This document shows positions 1 to 10,800 of a DNA stretch of 64,000 bases, piece by piece. The translations under genes were made by a program, and so were the position numbers. Numbering within the stretch: the stretch's first letter is position 1; the number at the start of each line of letters is the position of its first letter. The notes under the pieces were generated by a model. That model saw only the letters and a list, made by a program, of their open reading frames with translations. It was not told the origin of the DNA and searched no databases. This DNA is from Ehretia macrophylla (lineage: Eukaryota > Streptophyta > Magnoliopsida > Boraginales > Ehretiaceae), in the NCBI GenBank assembly GCA_037974665.1, contig CM075770.1, positions 97,398,850-97,462,849 of the forward strand. The letters run 5' to 3'.

Positions 1-698
1 AGGGTAAGTTACGGCTAAGGGGTGCAAGACGAAGAGGTAATGTGTTCAAGGCTTTCAAGTACCCAAAGGCAAGTGATAGTTGTTTTTGCATTGATGTCGT
101 AAAAGCTATAGTATCTAACCATGGGGGTCAATTGGATCCCTTGAAGGCTAGCCTGTTACAAGATGACTCTTTTGTTCCGGTGGGATTGGAGCACAAGGAA
201 TATTGGGCGACTAAACAACTACACATGGATATGCAAGCTGCAAGTGAGAAAAGACTCTTGCAAGGGAATAAGCTAGAAGAATTCCGTAATAAAGCAGATG
301 AGCATGCAAGAAGTTATAAGGAGATGACAAAATAGTGGCATGAAAAGTAAGCCTATGAAGTCCTAAGTGAATTAACAGAGAATATCAACATTGACAATTT
401 ACTTAGCTTGCATAAACTCATCCGGGTACAATTGATTAGGATGGAGGCTATACACACACTCACTTGTGGGATTTGAAATTAGTTGAAATCTATTTTGAAG
501 TTGAAATTTCTCGTGCTCATGATTTTTGAAAGAACCCTTGGGGTTGAGTTTTGAAAACTACTTCTGAGGCCGTGAAAATGGACTATCCTATAGCATTACT
601 TTTATGAGTTATTTTGTTGAGTCTTTAATTTTGAGGTAGGTTCTCTTTTAGTTGTGACTTTTGCTTGAGGACAAGCAAATGTTAAGTTTGTGGGTGTT
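1..698 (+). mobile_element. 3' internal remnant of an Athila-like Ty3/gypsy retrotransposon
   Basis: This is the last part of the internal region of an LTR retrotransposon cut by the left window edge. It holds a short gag-pol remnant (42-335) and about 360 bp of non-coding DNA. It ends in the segment at 664-698 that plant Athila/Tat-type gypsy elements carry before the 3' LTR (GAGGACAAGCAAATGTTAAG, then a G/T-rich stretch). Lineage is inferred from that segment and from the integrase-end motif of the remnant gene. Confidence 0.75.
42..335 (+). pseudogene. Fused remnant of gypsy pol: protease/RT linker joined to integrase C-terminus
   Basis: A 97-codon open frame that is not a normal protein. 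The first ~40 residues (CFCIDVVKAIV, then LDPLKASL) resemble the linker between protease and reverse transcriptase in Athila-type polyproteins. From about residue 48 (LEHKEYWATKQLHMDMQAA, then EKRLLQ and EEFRNKADEHARSYKEMTK) it matches the integrase C-terminal region of the same polyprotein. The two parts are normally more than a thousand residues apart, so reverse transcriptase, RNase H and the integrase core appear to have been deleted. After the stop the frame continues with WHEK, typical of the family, so the stop is also a mutation. Alternative: two fragments joined during replication by template switching. Confidence 0.65.
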
Positions 699-1969
699 TG
701 TTGGGTGTTTAATTTACATATTATTTCAACGCCCTTTTTACTTAATAGTGTTAATTCTCGAGCAATCTAGGAGCAATCTTATGGGTTTTGCAATTGTTTT
801 GTGATGTAGCCGATTTCTATGAGTAAAGACTGGTTTTTTGAGCAAAATAGGAGAAATACAAAGGGTGGAACGTGAAGCTTGGAGAATGCTTAGCGTTAAG
901 GAAGCTGTGTTAATTGACGTAGACCAGTCATAGCGCCCTTGCGCCAGCCATAGCGCAGCTGCGCCACGTCACAAGAGTTAAAAAGGGGAAAAAAATTTAC
1001 GCATCAGAGGGTTATTTTCAGCAGAGACAAAAGAAAGGAAAACCCTAGAAGAATAAAAAGAAACATATGTGACTGAAACAGGGGCAACCGTTTGGGAGGA
1101 AAAACCAACGTTCCAGCAAGAGAGAAAGCGTAGAATTCGCGAGTAGAAGACGGAGAACAATCCGGAGACGGACTTCTACCATGATTCTTTTCCACATCCT
1201 AGTTTTCTCTATCTCTCTTATCATGAATTATACTATATTTTGGATTTTATTTAATTTTGTTATTATGTTCTAAGTTATTTTTCTAGGGCTACGATGTAGC
1301 CAGATTATGAATATTTGAATGCTTTTGATTTTAATTGATTGATGAACTATTCCATCTATGCGTTGAGTATTTCATCCTGAGTTTAATGCTTATGATTGCT
1401 TGGCCAACAATTACATGATTCGTGATTTGGTTTGAGACTGAGAAGTGATCACTGAATTAGACCACGTGTGAAATACCATTAAATTGTCATAAGCTAGAAA
1501 TAGTTATAAGATCTAGTGCAGCACATGAATTTCTAGGGCTTAATGAGTTCCCTAAGTTCACAGTTATCACATAAATGTAGGTAGCTTGCTTAGCGGAATA
1601 TGTTATTGATGCTTGAGAAAGATCAATAACCACATTAGCGAAATTGCTGGCAATGTAGGGAATAGACGCCAATTGATTTAAATCAATAGTTTTAAGTATG
1701 ATTAATATTGGTGAAATTGGAACCCCTAGAACCGTTTAATTATTGAATTACCATCTTTCGTTAAGTTCGTAATTGCTTTAGTGCTATTTTTATAAGTTTC
1801 ATCATTTATTTAGGCGTTAGTTGCAATTTCTCAATTCGTGTCTGTCCAAATAAAGTTAGAGTTGAATTAATTTCGGTAGTTAGTAATCGCAGTTCTCGTG
1901 GGAACGATCTTTAATTATTATTTTATTACTTGTTGCGACACGTGCACTTGCGTTAGATTTTACATAACA
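699..1969 (+). repeat. 3' LTR of the Athila-like element (about 1.27 kb)
   Basis: Begins TGTTGGGTG right after the polypurine-like tract and ends near 1969 in ACATAACA, following a TTGCGACACGTGCACTTGCG segment typical of the LTR 3' end in this lineage. The 5' LTR is outside the window, so the exact edges and a target-site duplication cannot be verified. The region at 900-975 has a GC-rich duplicated phrase (TAGCGCCCTTGCGCCAGCC). No gene is seen inside it; short open frames at 978-1195 and 1487-1672 are chance. Confidence 0.65.
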
Positions 1970-2450
1970 ATTTTTTTTAAAGTCAAAAACCTAAACCTAT
2001 CGGTTTACCCATCGGTTTCCCTTTATAAAACCCAAACCCTAACGGATTATCCATCGATTTTTGTTATCGAATTTTTATTGGGCAGTTACCCATCAGTTTC
2101 AGATAAAGCAAGTACCCATTGTCATCCCTAACGGTAGGGGATTGTTGTGCACTTTCAAAAAACTACAAAGACTATCCTAGGGGGGTTTAAAATGACAAGG
2201 GGGTACCATGCACTTACACCTAACTACAGGGAGATCTAGTGCACTTCACCCAATAAAAATTGGTAAGAACGATCAAACTAAACAATTTTTGTGAAATAAT
2301 GGAGACTAATTTTTAAATATTACAACTATTTTGAAAACCGGTATAAACAATACAGATTAATTATAACATTTGTCCTCAAATTGTATATGCTAAAATGCTA
2401 TTAATAATTTGCTTCTCATAACTTTTGATCGTTAGATCTTATTGTCATTC
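1970..2450. repeat. Repeat-derived spacer with first copy of an 'ATCGGTTTACCCATCGGTT' repeat
   Basis: Positions about 1988-2140 match about 3116-3250 in order and orientation (AACCTATCGGTTTACCCATCGGTTT here, a close variant there, then ACCCATTGTCATCCCTAACG against ACCATTGTCATCCTTTGGCG). They are therefore two copies of the same dispersed plant repeat. The rest is AT-rich with no recognisable gene. Confidence 0.5.
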
Positions 2451-2500
2451 TATTAAGAATCATGGGATTTTATCTTAAAATCAATTGATGTCAGGTGGAG

Positions 2501-3255
2501 ATAAAAATAGCAATAGTTCAAATAACTACGAAAAATGACAAAACTATAACCAAAACGCTTTAGCAAACCAATAACCATAATCGTAACCAAAATCTAACGA
2601 TTTTCAAAACCATTAACCATAATTTTAACCGTTAAGGATTTAAAAAATCACGGCTAACCGTAACCGTTTAATTAAAAAATAAAAATTAGTTTAAATAATA
2701 AAAAAAAACCTAAAAAGATGTAAGAAAAATTAATTTAAATGTAAAGAAACCAAAAATAAAAGAAGTCAAGCCAATTATAAAATTTGAAATAAATTACATA
2801 ATGATTTTATGAGCAAAATTAAAAATCGAGAATTTATGCAAAAAATAATTTATTTCCAAGTAAAACTAACAATTTTTAAGAATATAAGTAGTTGTTTAAT
2901 GGACTTGGCCCATATCTTTTAATTGAGTTTAGTCCACTTTTTTTTTTTTAATTGAGTTTAGTTCACTTTTTTATCATTTTAATTACTAATTTTAGTTCGT
3001 CTTCTATTATTTTAAGTGTATATATATATATATGTGTGTGTGTATATATATTAAATTTTTTTATTAAATTAATAATCGAGTTTTGAGTTTCGATTTTTTT
3101 AACATCTAAAATCAAAATCTATCGGTTTACCCATCGGTTACCTCTCAGAAAAACCAAACACTAACGAATACCCTATTGGTTTTCATTATTAGATTTTTCT
3201 CAGGCGGATACCCGTCGATTTCGGATTTAAACCTTAACCATTGTCATCCTTTGGC
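2501..3255. mobile_element. Unclassified repeat inserted into a TRIM LTR
   Basis: About 755 bp that splits the terminal TRIM LTR. It carries AACCGTAACC/AACCATAACC-rich text at its left end and the second copy of the 'TATCGGTTTACCCATCGG' repeat at its right end (3116-3250). GGAG occurs on both sides (2497-2500 and 3256-3259), a possible short target-site duplication. It contains an (AT)n/(GT)n microsatellite at about 3018-3050 and a duplicated TTAATTGAGTTTAGT phrase at 2919-2965. No coding potential. Class unknown; a DNA transposon is possible. Confidence 0.45.
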
Positions 3256-3423
3256 GGAGTAACATAAGATCTTATAAAGTGGTCATGAAGTTTCTGATTT
3301 TTCGATATAGAACAAATGTCTACCATAACACTCCCCCGGAGTAGTCCAAGATCTTATAAGGTAGTTTTGAAGTTTTTGATTTTTCAATATGAAACAAGTA
3401 TATATTATAACACTTCCCATTAG

Positions 3424-3860
3424 GTGTGACCAAATTTCAGAAGGGTTACACGTTAAAGGTGATTTTTTAGATGGGTCACACATGAACACGTGTAGAAGAA
3501 GATTGAACACAAATGTGACATAATTTGATAAGGGACACATGTGGCAGATTTAAGAAGATGTGGGATAAGTGTATATTTTAACACTCCCCCTTATGTGTGA
3601 CCAGATTTCAAAAGGGTCACACGTTAAATGTGATTTTTTAAATGGGTCGCACATGCACACACGTGAAAGAAGATTGAATACAAATGTGACATAATTTGAT
3701 AAGAGTCACACGTGACAGATTTCAGAAGGGTCACACATTGAAGATGATTTTTTAGATGGGTCACACATGGACACGTGTAGAAAAAGATTAAATACACATG
3801 TGACATAATTTGTGAAGGGTCACACGTGAATAAACACGCATGGAAGATGATATACACGGA
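3424..3860. repeat. Imperfect tandem repeats in the TRIM internal domain
   Basis: Three imperfect copies (about 3424-3556, 3594-3727, 3728-3840) of a unit built around GGGTCACACGTG, GTGATTTTTTAGATGGGTC and AAATGTGACATAATTTG. Each unit contains two or three TCACACGTG/TCACACATG words. Short open frames on the minus strand here are products of the repeat. Confidence 0.7.
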
Positions 3861-4021
3861 AGATGAATAAAACTAAATTATGGGTCTAACTCTAATAACA
3901 TATTAAGAATTATGAAATTCTATCCTAAAATCAATTGGTGTCATGTGGAGTATTCCAAGATCTTATAAGCTGATCTTAAAATTTTTAATTTTTCAATTTG
4001 AAACAAATATATATTCTAACA

Positions 4022-4885
4022 CATTCAACCTTTTTCTGGAACGTATCCCAGCAAGCTTCTTAAGATACCATCTCATTAATATTGTAAGTCGAAATGTTCA
4101 AACTTGGATAGGAAAAAGATGGAGAATGGAAAAAGTTAGCATCCTTAATATAATTGCAAAGGCAAAAAACAAGGAACCTAAATACTGCATTTCCTTCAGT
4201 TAAGCATGTGTTTTCTCCTCTCCGGTGTATACAGCCTCTAAGGTGCGGATTTAAGATATTTTTATCAAAGGAAATCAACAAAAATTACCATTGAGAGATT
4301 ACGATCTCAGGGAACTGTGATACACCAATATTCACTAATAATGTCATAAGCGTGATACAAAACCAAATACCTTAATTCCCAGACAATCTTGAGATTAACA
4401 CAATCGTGTTAAAAAAAAAAAATGCATATCTTAATTCCTAGATGGTCATAAGATTAACAAGATCGAAATTTACTAATTCTAAAGCAACGTAATAAACAGT
4501 TATACGACCAATATTTTTAGAAATTCCATGGTGCACAAGAATTATTGTCTCAAAATGTTAAAAAGTCATTGTTGTTAACACATTGCACTCATTCAAATTA
4601 CTCTGGATGCTACCAAATATACAAGGAAAAAAAGACAAGAAAATTTTCAAAAATAAATAAAGAAGAGAAGTACTTCACGTAAAATTAAAGACATGTATAG
4701 ATGCATAAATTCAATGGACAGTTAACAGATTTCTGATCAATCATTATTTGTAAAGCTTCCATGTTCCTTAGTAACACGAAGTCATGTCCAGCTATTGTGC
4801 GACTTAGAATGAACAAACAACATAACAAAATTTTGGGCATTGACGAGAAATTGAGGTTGTAAAATGCCTTCTTATCTCTTCCTTC
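4022..4885. other. 3' UTR and downstream flank of the shikimate kinase gene
   Basis: AT-rich DNA between the TRIM array and the shikimate kinase stop codon. The part next to 4885 must hold the 3' UTR and polyadenylation site. An AATAATG-like signal lies near 4740-4748 on the minus strand, but the exact site cannot be told. No other gene seen. Confidence 0.4.
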
Positions 4886-7800
4886 TTATCTCTTCAAGAT
4901 GTATTCAATTTGGATAAGTGCCTGGCCACATGTATAATTAAGTTAGCTAAATTGCACGGAAAAGAAGAAGCAAGGGTATACCCAAAAAGAGAACCCACAA
5001 TATTTTGAGATTGTAATAATGTTTCACGCAACAATTATTAACCACCTTGTAGGACAGTGCATGAAAAAGAACGCATCCTTGCATAAATTTCCATTTGTGT
5101 TGGTAAGGTATGCAAAATACAATCACAGGAAACATGTGCAGATGTGCACACCTGCACGTTGTGAGAGAGAGAGAGAGAGAGAGGAAGAGAGGGAGGGGAG
5201 GGAGCCCATTTGTGTGGTGAGGGAGACAGGATACACCCATGGTGCTCACATACAGATGCACACACTAAGAGAGAGCCATTTGTGCTGGTTGGGCTCACAG
5301 TAATACGCACACAGAAAACACATGTAGACGCATACACCTTCCCGCCCCCCAAACCAACATCACAAACAGAGTGACACATTTTAGAGAGAGAGAGAGAGAG
5401 ACCTCAGTTGCAATAACAATAGGTGAGATTTCGCATACATCTTTATATCCCAATTTGGCTGCAATATCTGCAAAACAGAAACATTTCCCCTTCAGCATGT
5501 TTGCAAAGAACAATGTCTTCAGAACCACTAATTTCAAAGGACAATCAAGTTACAAAAATTAAAGATAAATAGGTGCCCTAGAGATGAAAGAGAATGTAGT
5601 CATACTTTCTAGGGAAACCCTGGCATCTGCACCAATGTATGCTTCACCCCTCTCTTTCCAAAGGGAAAATAATTTACTTAATGTCTGTACAAAATCAGGT
5701 GAAAGAACTTGTCAGTACGAGTCAAATAAGTGTTTTAGCAAATACCATTTGAACTCTGGGGCACCAGATTTAAATTGAACAAGAAAACTAGGAGCTGCCA
5801 AGTGGGGCCCTGGGGCAAAGGCTAATGTGCCCACCCGGTCATAAGCATCTCCAGAGTGGGCATACAACAATGGCCGTGATTGAGCTCCTTCTTTTGTGAT
5901 TGGACGTGCTAAGGCTTCTAAAGGTACGTCTAGAAATACACTGATACCTTTTCGCATATGTTTCCTAGCAAGGGAAAAGTAGCAATCAGCTAAGCAAGAA
6001 CATGCCGTAAAAAGAGCCATAGAAAGAAAAAAGAAGTTGCAAAAGTGAAAATTTAGGTATGGTACCCATACCAATTAATGGGCCGAACAACTGCACCACC
6101 GCCGGTGGAAACAATGACCCGATGCATAAAAGACAGCTTCCTTAATACCTCAGTCTAAAGAGAAGAAGCAGAATAAACACCTTTTTTAATGCAGCAATTG
6201 AAAAGAAAAGAAGACATTAACTTAACAGAAATAAGCTCCCATCTATTAACAAGAAGCACCTTCATAGATTGACATCTGCTAATATTTTCTATAACTTTTG
6301 CACTGTAATCCTGCTTTGACTATTATGTGTTTGTGGCAATTGAATCAGAGAAATCACAGACCTAATCTCTTTCTGGGAATTGATTTGAGGATCTATTTTC
6401 TTTAAGAAAATGTTATATTGTTGTATTGCAATTCTGCTTAGACTCTAATGTGTTCTAGGGTGGTGCCCTTGGTATCTTTTATCATGATAAGAGGGAATCC
6501 TTGCTTGTACTTTTAGCATAAAAGGCCTCCTATGTTTCTGATAATAGATATCGTTCTTGAGTAGTATGTACAATAATCAACAATAAAGTCATTTTCTCCT
6601 GGCAGGGGCTCTCATTCATAATCATCTCCGTTTGAATAACAAAAATTGAAATAATCACGTGTCTAAAATCTGGCTAACTTTTTCTTGCTCCATTGGTGGA
6701 ACATCCATGATTCACCAGTGAATAATATCTTCAACATTTTTATCTCAATCTTTTTTGTCATCACGATGAATCCCTTAATATTTTCCTCAGATGTGATCCT
6801 ATAAATTGTGGCAGTACTCCATGTGTTTTCTTTGCTTTTGCTGAGAATTTGTCAAATGGTTCTTTGCTGATCCATCATATAACAGTCAACTGTATTTTGC
6901 TAATTGGTTGATCTTCCATCACATGCTCGAAATTGCATCTGCATTAATATTCAAATGCTTCTGCAACATAAGGTTTGCCTAGAGATTCTTTTATTTCTCT
7001 GCAATAGAAATATCATTCTGGATATTCATCTACTTTAAATGTAGCTGTGTTGGACTATCCATTTTCAGCAACTTCAATTGTTTTCTTCAGAATTCTAATC
7101 CAGCAGTTACTCCAGATGTGGGAGGAAAAAATTTAAATGGCCACTTATTATCTACCCTCATTCTAGCTGTTCATCAGAAGTTATGTTTAATAGATGAAAG
7201 AAGCTTGAATATTTAATATACAGAGCTCAAAGCTTGAATTTTTAAATCTCCCATTTATTTCCAACTTATTGTAAAATCTAGGCAAGTAGCCATAACATTT
7301 GTAAGTAGGATGTGTTGAAGACAAAGGAGATGCAGAGAGAGTAATCGAATGAAAGCGGAAAATACATGATTGTGATATTGATGATGTTCATGTGTAATAC
7401 TTTTACATATTTACAAGCATAGTATTTATAGATAAAGAAGATCATTATTCTAGCCTACAATATCAGATATGGTGTACATTTAGTCAAGATTTTCACAAGG
7501 CTCTAGGCTGCTATAACTGCTGAATGTTGGCTGCTATGGCTGCTGAATGTTGACTGCTAACACCCAATATAATATTTCATATTTCAACAGGATGTAGCTA
7601 CAAGAAGGTGAAATCTTGCATGATCAACAAAATAAGAATTTCTAAATTGAGGCCTCTATCTTTTTAAAGGAAAAGGAGGCTAAGGTAGAGGAATGGATAT
7701 AGACATGATGACATGAGTCCCTAGACAAAATTTCAAATCTAGGTTAAGCAAGTTATTATGGAGAAACCCAAACTCTTCATTAGAAGAAAAAGATATTTAG

Positions 7801-10800
7801 CCACATATAACTTGATACATGTAAGTAGGGCTAAGCAAGAGGAATTGAAATCACCCACTCTGGTTTAAAAAAAAAAGCCGAACTGAACCACCACTGGTGA
7901 ACAGTACATACCATCCCATTCACACAGTCAGAGTTCCATTTTGTAATGTCCCAATATTTCAGTCCTACTTGACACTAGACTGTTGATTATCAGATTCCAA
8001 TTTATTGATAATATGAAAATTTAGGGGTAGTTATGGAAAGTAAAGCATTTCCATACCCGATGTAAAAAAGTTGGAACTCCCAAAAGAATACTGTAATCTT
8101 GTGACAAAGCGAGTGTAAACCATTGTGTATGGTATAAACACTTACAACAAGTGAGAGGATCAGTTCACTTGCACTTCAACTAATCAAACTGAGTAAAATT
8201 CAACTTAGCTGACAATTTGAATGCTAAAACTGAACTGACTGTAAGTGGTTTAGGTTTTCTTATCAAATTGTACTGATTTGTGATTTTTGAGATTTTACAA
8301 AATCACAAAATCGATCAACAAGGTGGTACCAATACAAACCCACATGGATATCTTCGTGATTAAATAATCAGCTTCAGTTTCAACATTTCGACACCAGAGA
8401 GTAATTCGGTTCAAAATATCCTTCCAAACCAACATGGGTGGATGTGAACCAGTCAACGGGGGTTGTAGTCTCTACTGACCTAGGGCAAAACCATTAAGAA
8501 GTGACTTAGGGTTGTATTCTTTGAAATTGTTTGTATTTTAAGGTAATTTTAGGCTGAAAACCCAATTTAGCCCTCTGCATAAAAAATTACCTACATATGA
8601 CTGCTAAACTGTGTTTTTAGCCACCACTGAACAAAAATCATAGATTTACCCTTATAAGCAACTAAAAGGAGCATTGCATATATTGAGAGTCGCAAACTCC
8701 ATATCAATTAGTCTAATTCCCAAGTTGCTACCTTAATCCTCTCTCCCTAAGCATGGCTAGTCCAATGTAAACAATATTCCTCTCATAAACTTTATTGTAT
8801 ATCTAAGATGCATAACAGCAATAAATAGTCAAAGTAGAACCAAGTGCCAACCTTATAATCTTGAGAACCATAGTCAGAGTAGTTAAACATCAAGATCAGA
8901 ATAATGATGATTGATTGAAAAGTTAAAGTCAATAAAGATTTTTTTTGTGTTGGAAGAGGAGGGAAGAGAAAGATGAGAGAGAGAACGGATCAATTAATAT
9001 GTGTAGAGAATGAGATCCAAAATATCTCAAAAGGGTGGATTAGAACAATATGGACAATGGGAAAAAATATTCAGTGGATCCAACCTTTCACATTATATGG
9101 CAGAATGCGCCAAGTAAGTTGGTTAGAGCATTACTACTAACCTCATTGTCTCTGAAGAAGCTCTCGCCATGTAGCTTAAAGATTTCAGCCACAGTAGTGC
9201 CTCCAACAGCCTGTTCTATCAGTTTGTCACTGAAACATCAAAAAGTAACATGATCGGTATTTACTCTGAAACATCAAGAAGTAACATGATTGGTATTTAC
9301 TTCATAAGTACTGCAAGTACATCTCAAGAATCATAGTATAGAAAAACAAGCCCCACAAATTTCACTAGTCTTACTAAGGAACCAGGGTTTGACCTATTAC
9401 TCACTATATATTATTATTGTACTTGTGAATCAAATAATTTATTACAATACAAGCAATTAATTACAAAAGGTTAAGACTGACCAGTCAAAAAAAGAATAGC
9501 CAAGTGCTTCTGACAGAACCCTGCCAACAGTTGTTTTGCCCGACCCCATCATTCCTGAAATTTACCAATTGTAGTGAAAAAGAATGACTTTTCGTATGTT
9601 ACAAACTGACTATAAGGAAAAATAAGGAAACTGACCGACAAGATATATGCAGCGACCATCTAAATATGGTTCACCCTCTTCTGCCTTCTTCTGCAATTAT
9701 AGGTAAGACAAATGGCAATATTACCTAATAATGACATCAATGGTGATGAGTAAAGAGATCAAAGTTCATAACGGTACCTTCAATGTCAGAACTTCATCAA
9801 ATAATGCAGGTTCGGACTCCAACACTTGAGCTACAAAAGAAACATTGGATTAGATATACCAATAGCCAATAAGAATATGGCTTCAAGATCAATATTAATT
9901 ACAAACACTGATGAACAAGTAAATGGCATCTTTGCATGCATGAATGACAACTATCATCTCAGTAAATTTGATAATGGAACAAAGGCATACCAAAGAACTT
10001 GAAACAATTAAAAACATGTGATAACAAAATTGCGAACCCGAATTCTCTTTACATCAATTAATGCATGCTAATAGCTCAAAATAATTGGTGAATGAAGATA
10101 TATGCAGAAATGCTAAAACTCATCCTTAGCTCTAATATCCTCCAAGTCATATGTTGATGAATCAACTCAGAATATATAATTATGCCATATTTTACAAGGG
10201 TTAAGGCCCCTTCTCTGTGGTCATCGCAATGCTTTTCAATTTTAATGAATGAGAATGGATTTCGCCAAAAAATTCAACAAGGAAATGAATACGTTCATAA
10301 ATCTTTTCTATTATTATCAGCCTTCCCTTTTTCGTTAAACCACTAAATGCATATTCTCTTCATATTTTACACAACTCAAGACAAGACAGAGTAGAAAGAG
10401 AGTTACATATACCCATGAAAGTCATTGGCCTAAGTATCTATAGACATTTATTTCGCTGTTGTTATAAAGAATCACTCGGTACCTCAAAATTAAATATATT
10501 TGGCCCTGGAAGACCTAAAAAGAATCTTATTAATATTTCGCTGTTCTGCCTCTCAAAACACCGCTGTTCAGATAACAGTTTGTTTACCTAGAGTAAATTC
10601 AACACTGCTTTCTACCAAATATCACTAGCGCATAATACAAATATAACTGATGAATTCAAGGTGTATCAAAGACAATCAATCATGTGTATTTATTAAACAT
10701 TTGTAGCTTTGAAAGAGGCCAGAGGTTATAGAGAGACCATCCGCATAATAACTCTGAACAGGAGTAGCCATAAACTAACATGTCACTTAACAGGTGTTCT

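Larger units (their letters stand above)
2451..4021 (-). mobile_element. Minus-strand TRIM (miniature LTR retrotransposon) tandem array, interrupted
   Basis: Read on the minus strand, it starts with a complete 121-bp LTR (4021-3901; begins TGTTAGAATATATATTTG, ends TTCTTAATA). A degenerate Met-tRNA primer-binding site follows (TGTTATTAGAG, 3900-3890), then an internal region rich in GGGTCACACGTG-type repeats. Partial LTRs begin at 3583, 3412 and 3330, each preceded by a purine tract. The last LTR is split: its first half is 3330-3256 and its second half 2502-2451. The array is flanked by CATTC at 2446-2450 and 4022-4026, a perfect 5-bp target-site duplication. No protein is encoded, as expected for TRIMs. 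Confidence 0.75.

Noticed and set aside
3283..3857. Minus-strand open frames with recurring CDPS/MSHV words
   Set aside because: They are translations of tandem repeats in the TRIM internal domain, which is non-coding.
4690..4800. Another open stretch considered as the last shikimate kinase exon (contains EALQIMIDQK)
   Set aside because: Its phase does not follow from exon 9, and the 4921-4886 exon has a proper acceptor and better similarity.
5295..5537. An alternative shikimate kinase C-terminus reading through the (CT)n repeat
   Set aside because: An in-phase terminal exon (4921-4886) with the family-like end [11 protein letters not shown] fits better. The read-through form is kept only as a possible retained-intron product.
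5583..5778. A 64-residue plus-strand frame
   Set aside because: It is antisense to shikimate kinase exon 8 and has no family signature.
5712..6074. A single 120-residue frame containing shikimate kinase motifs
   Set aside because: Only 5835-5964 is coding (exon 7). The rest reads through splice sites into introns 6 and 7.
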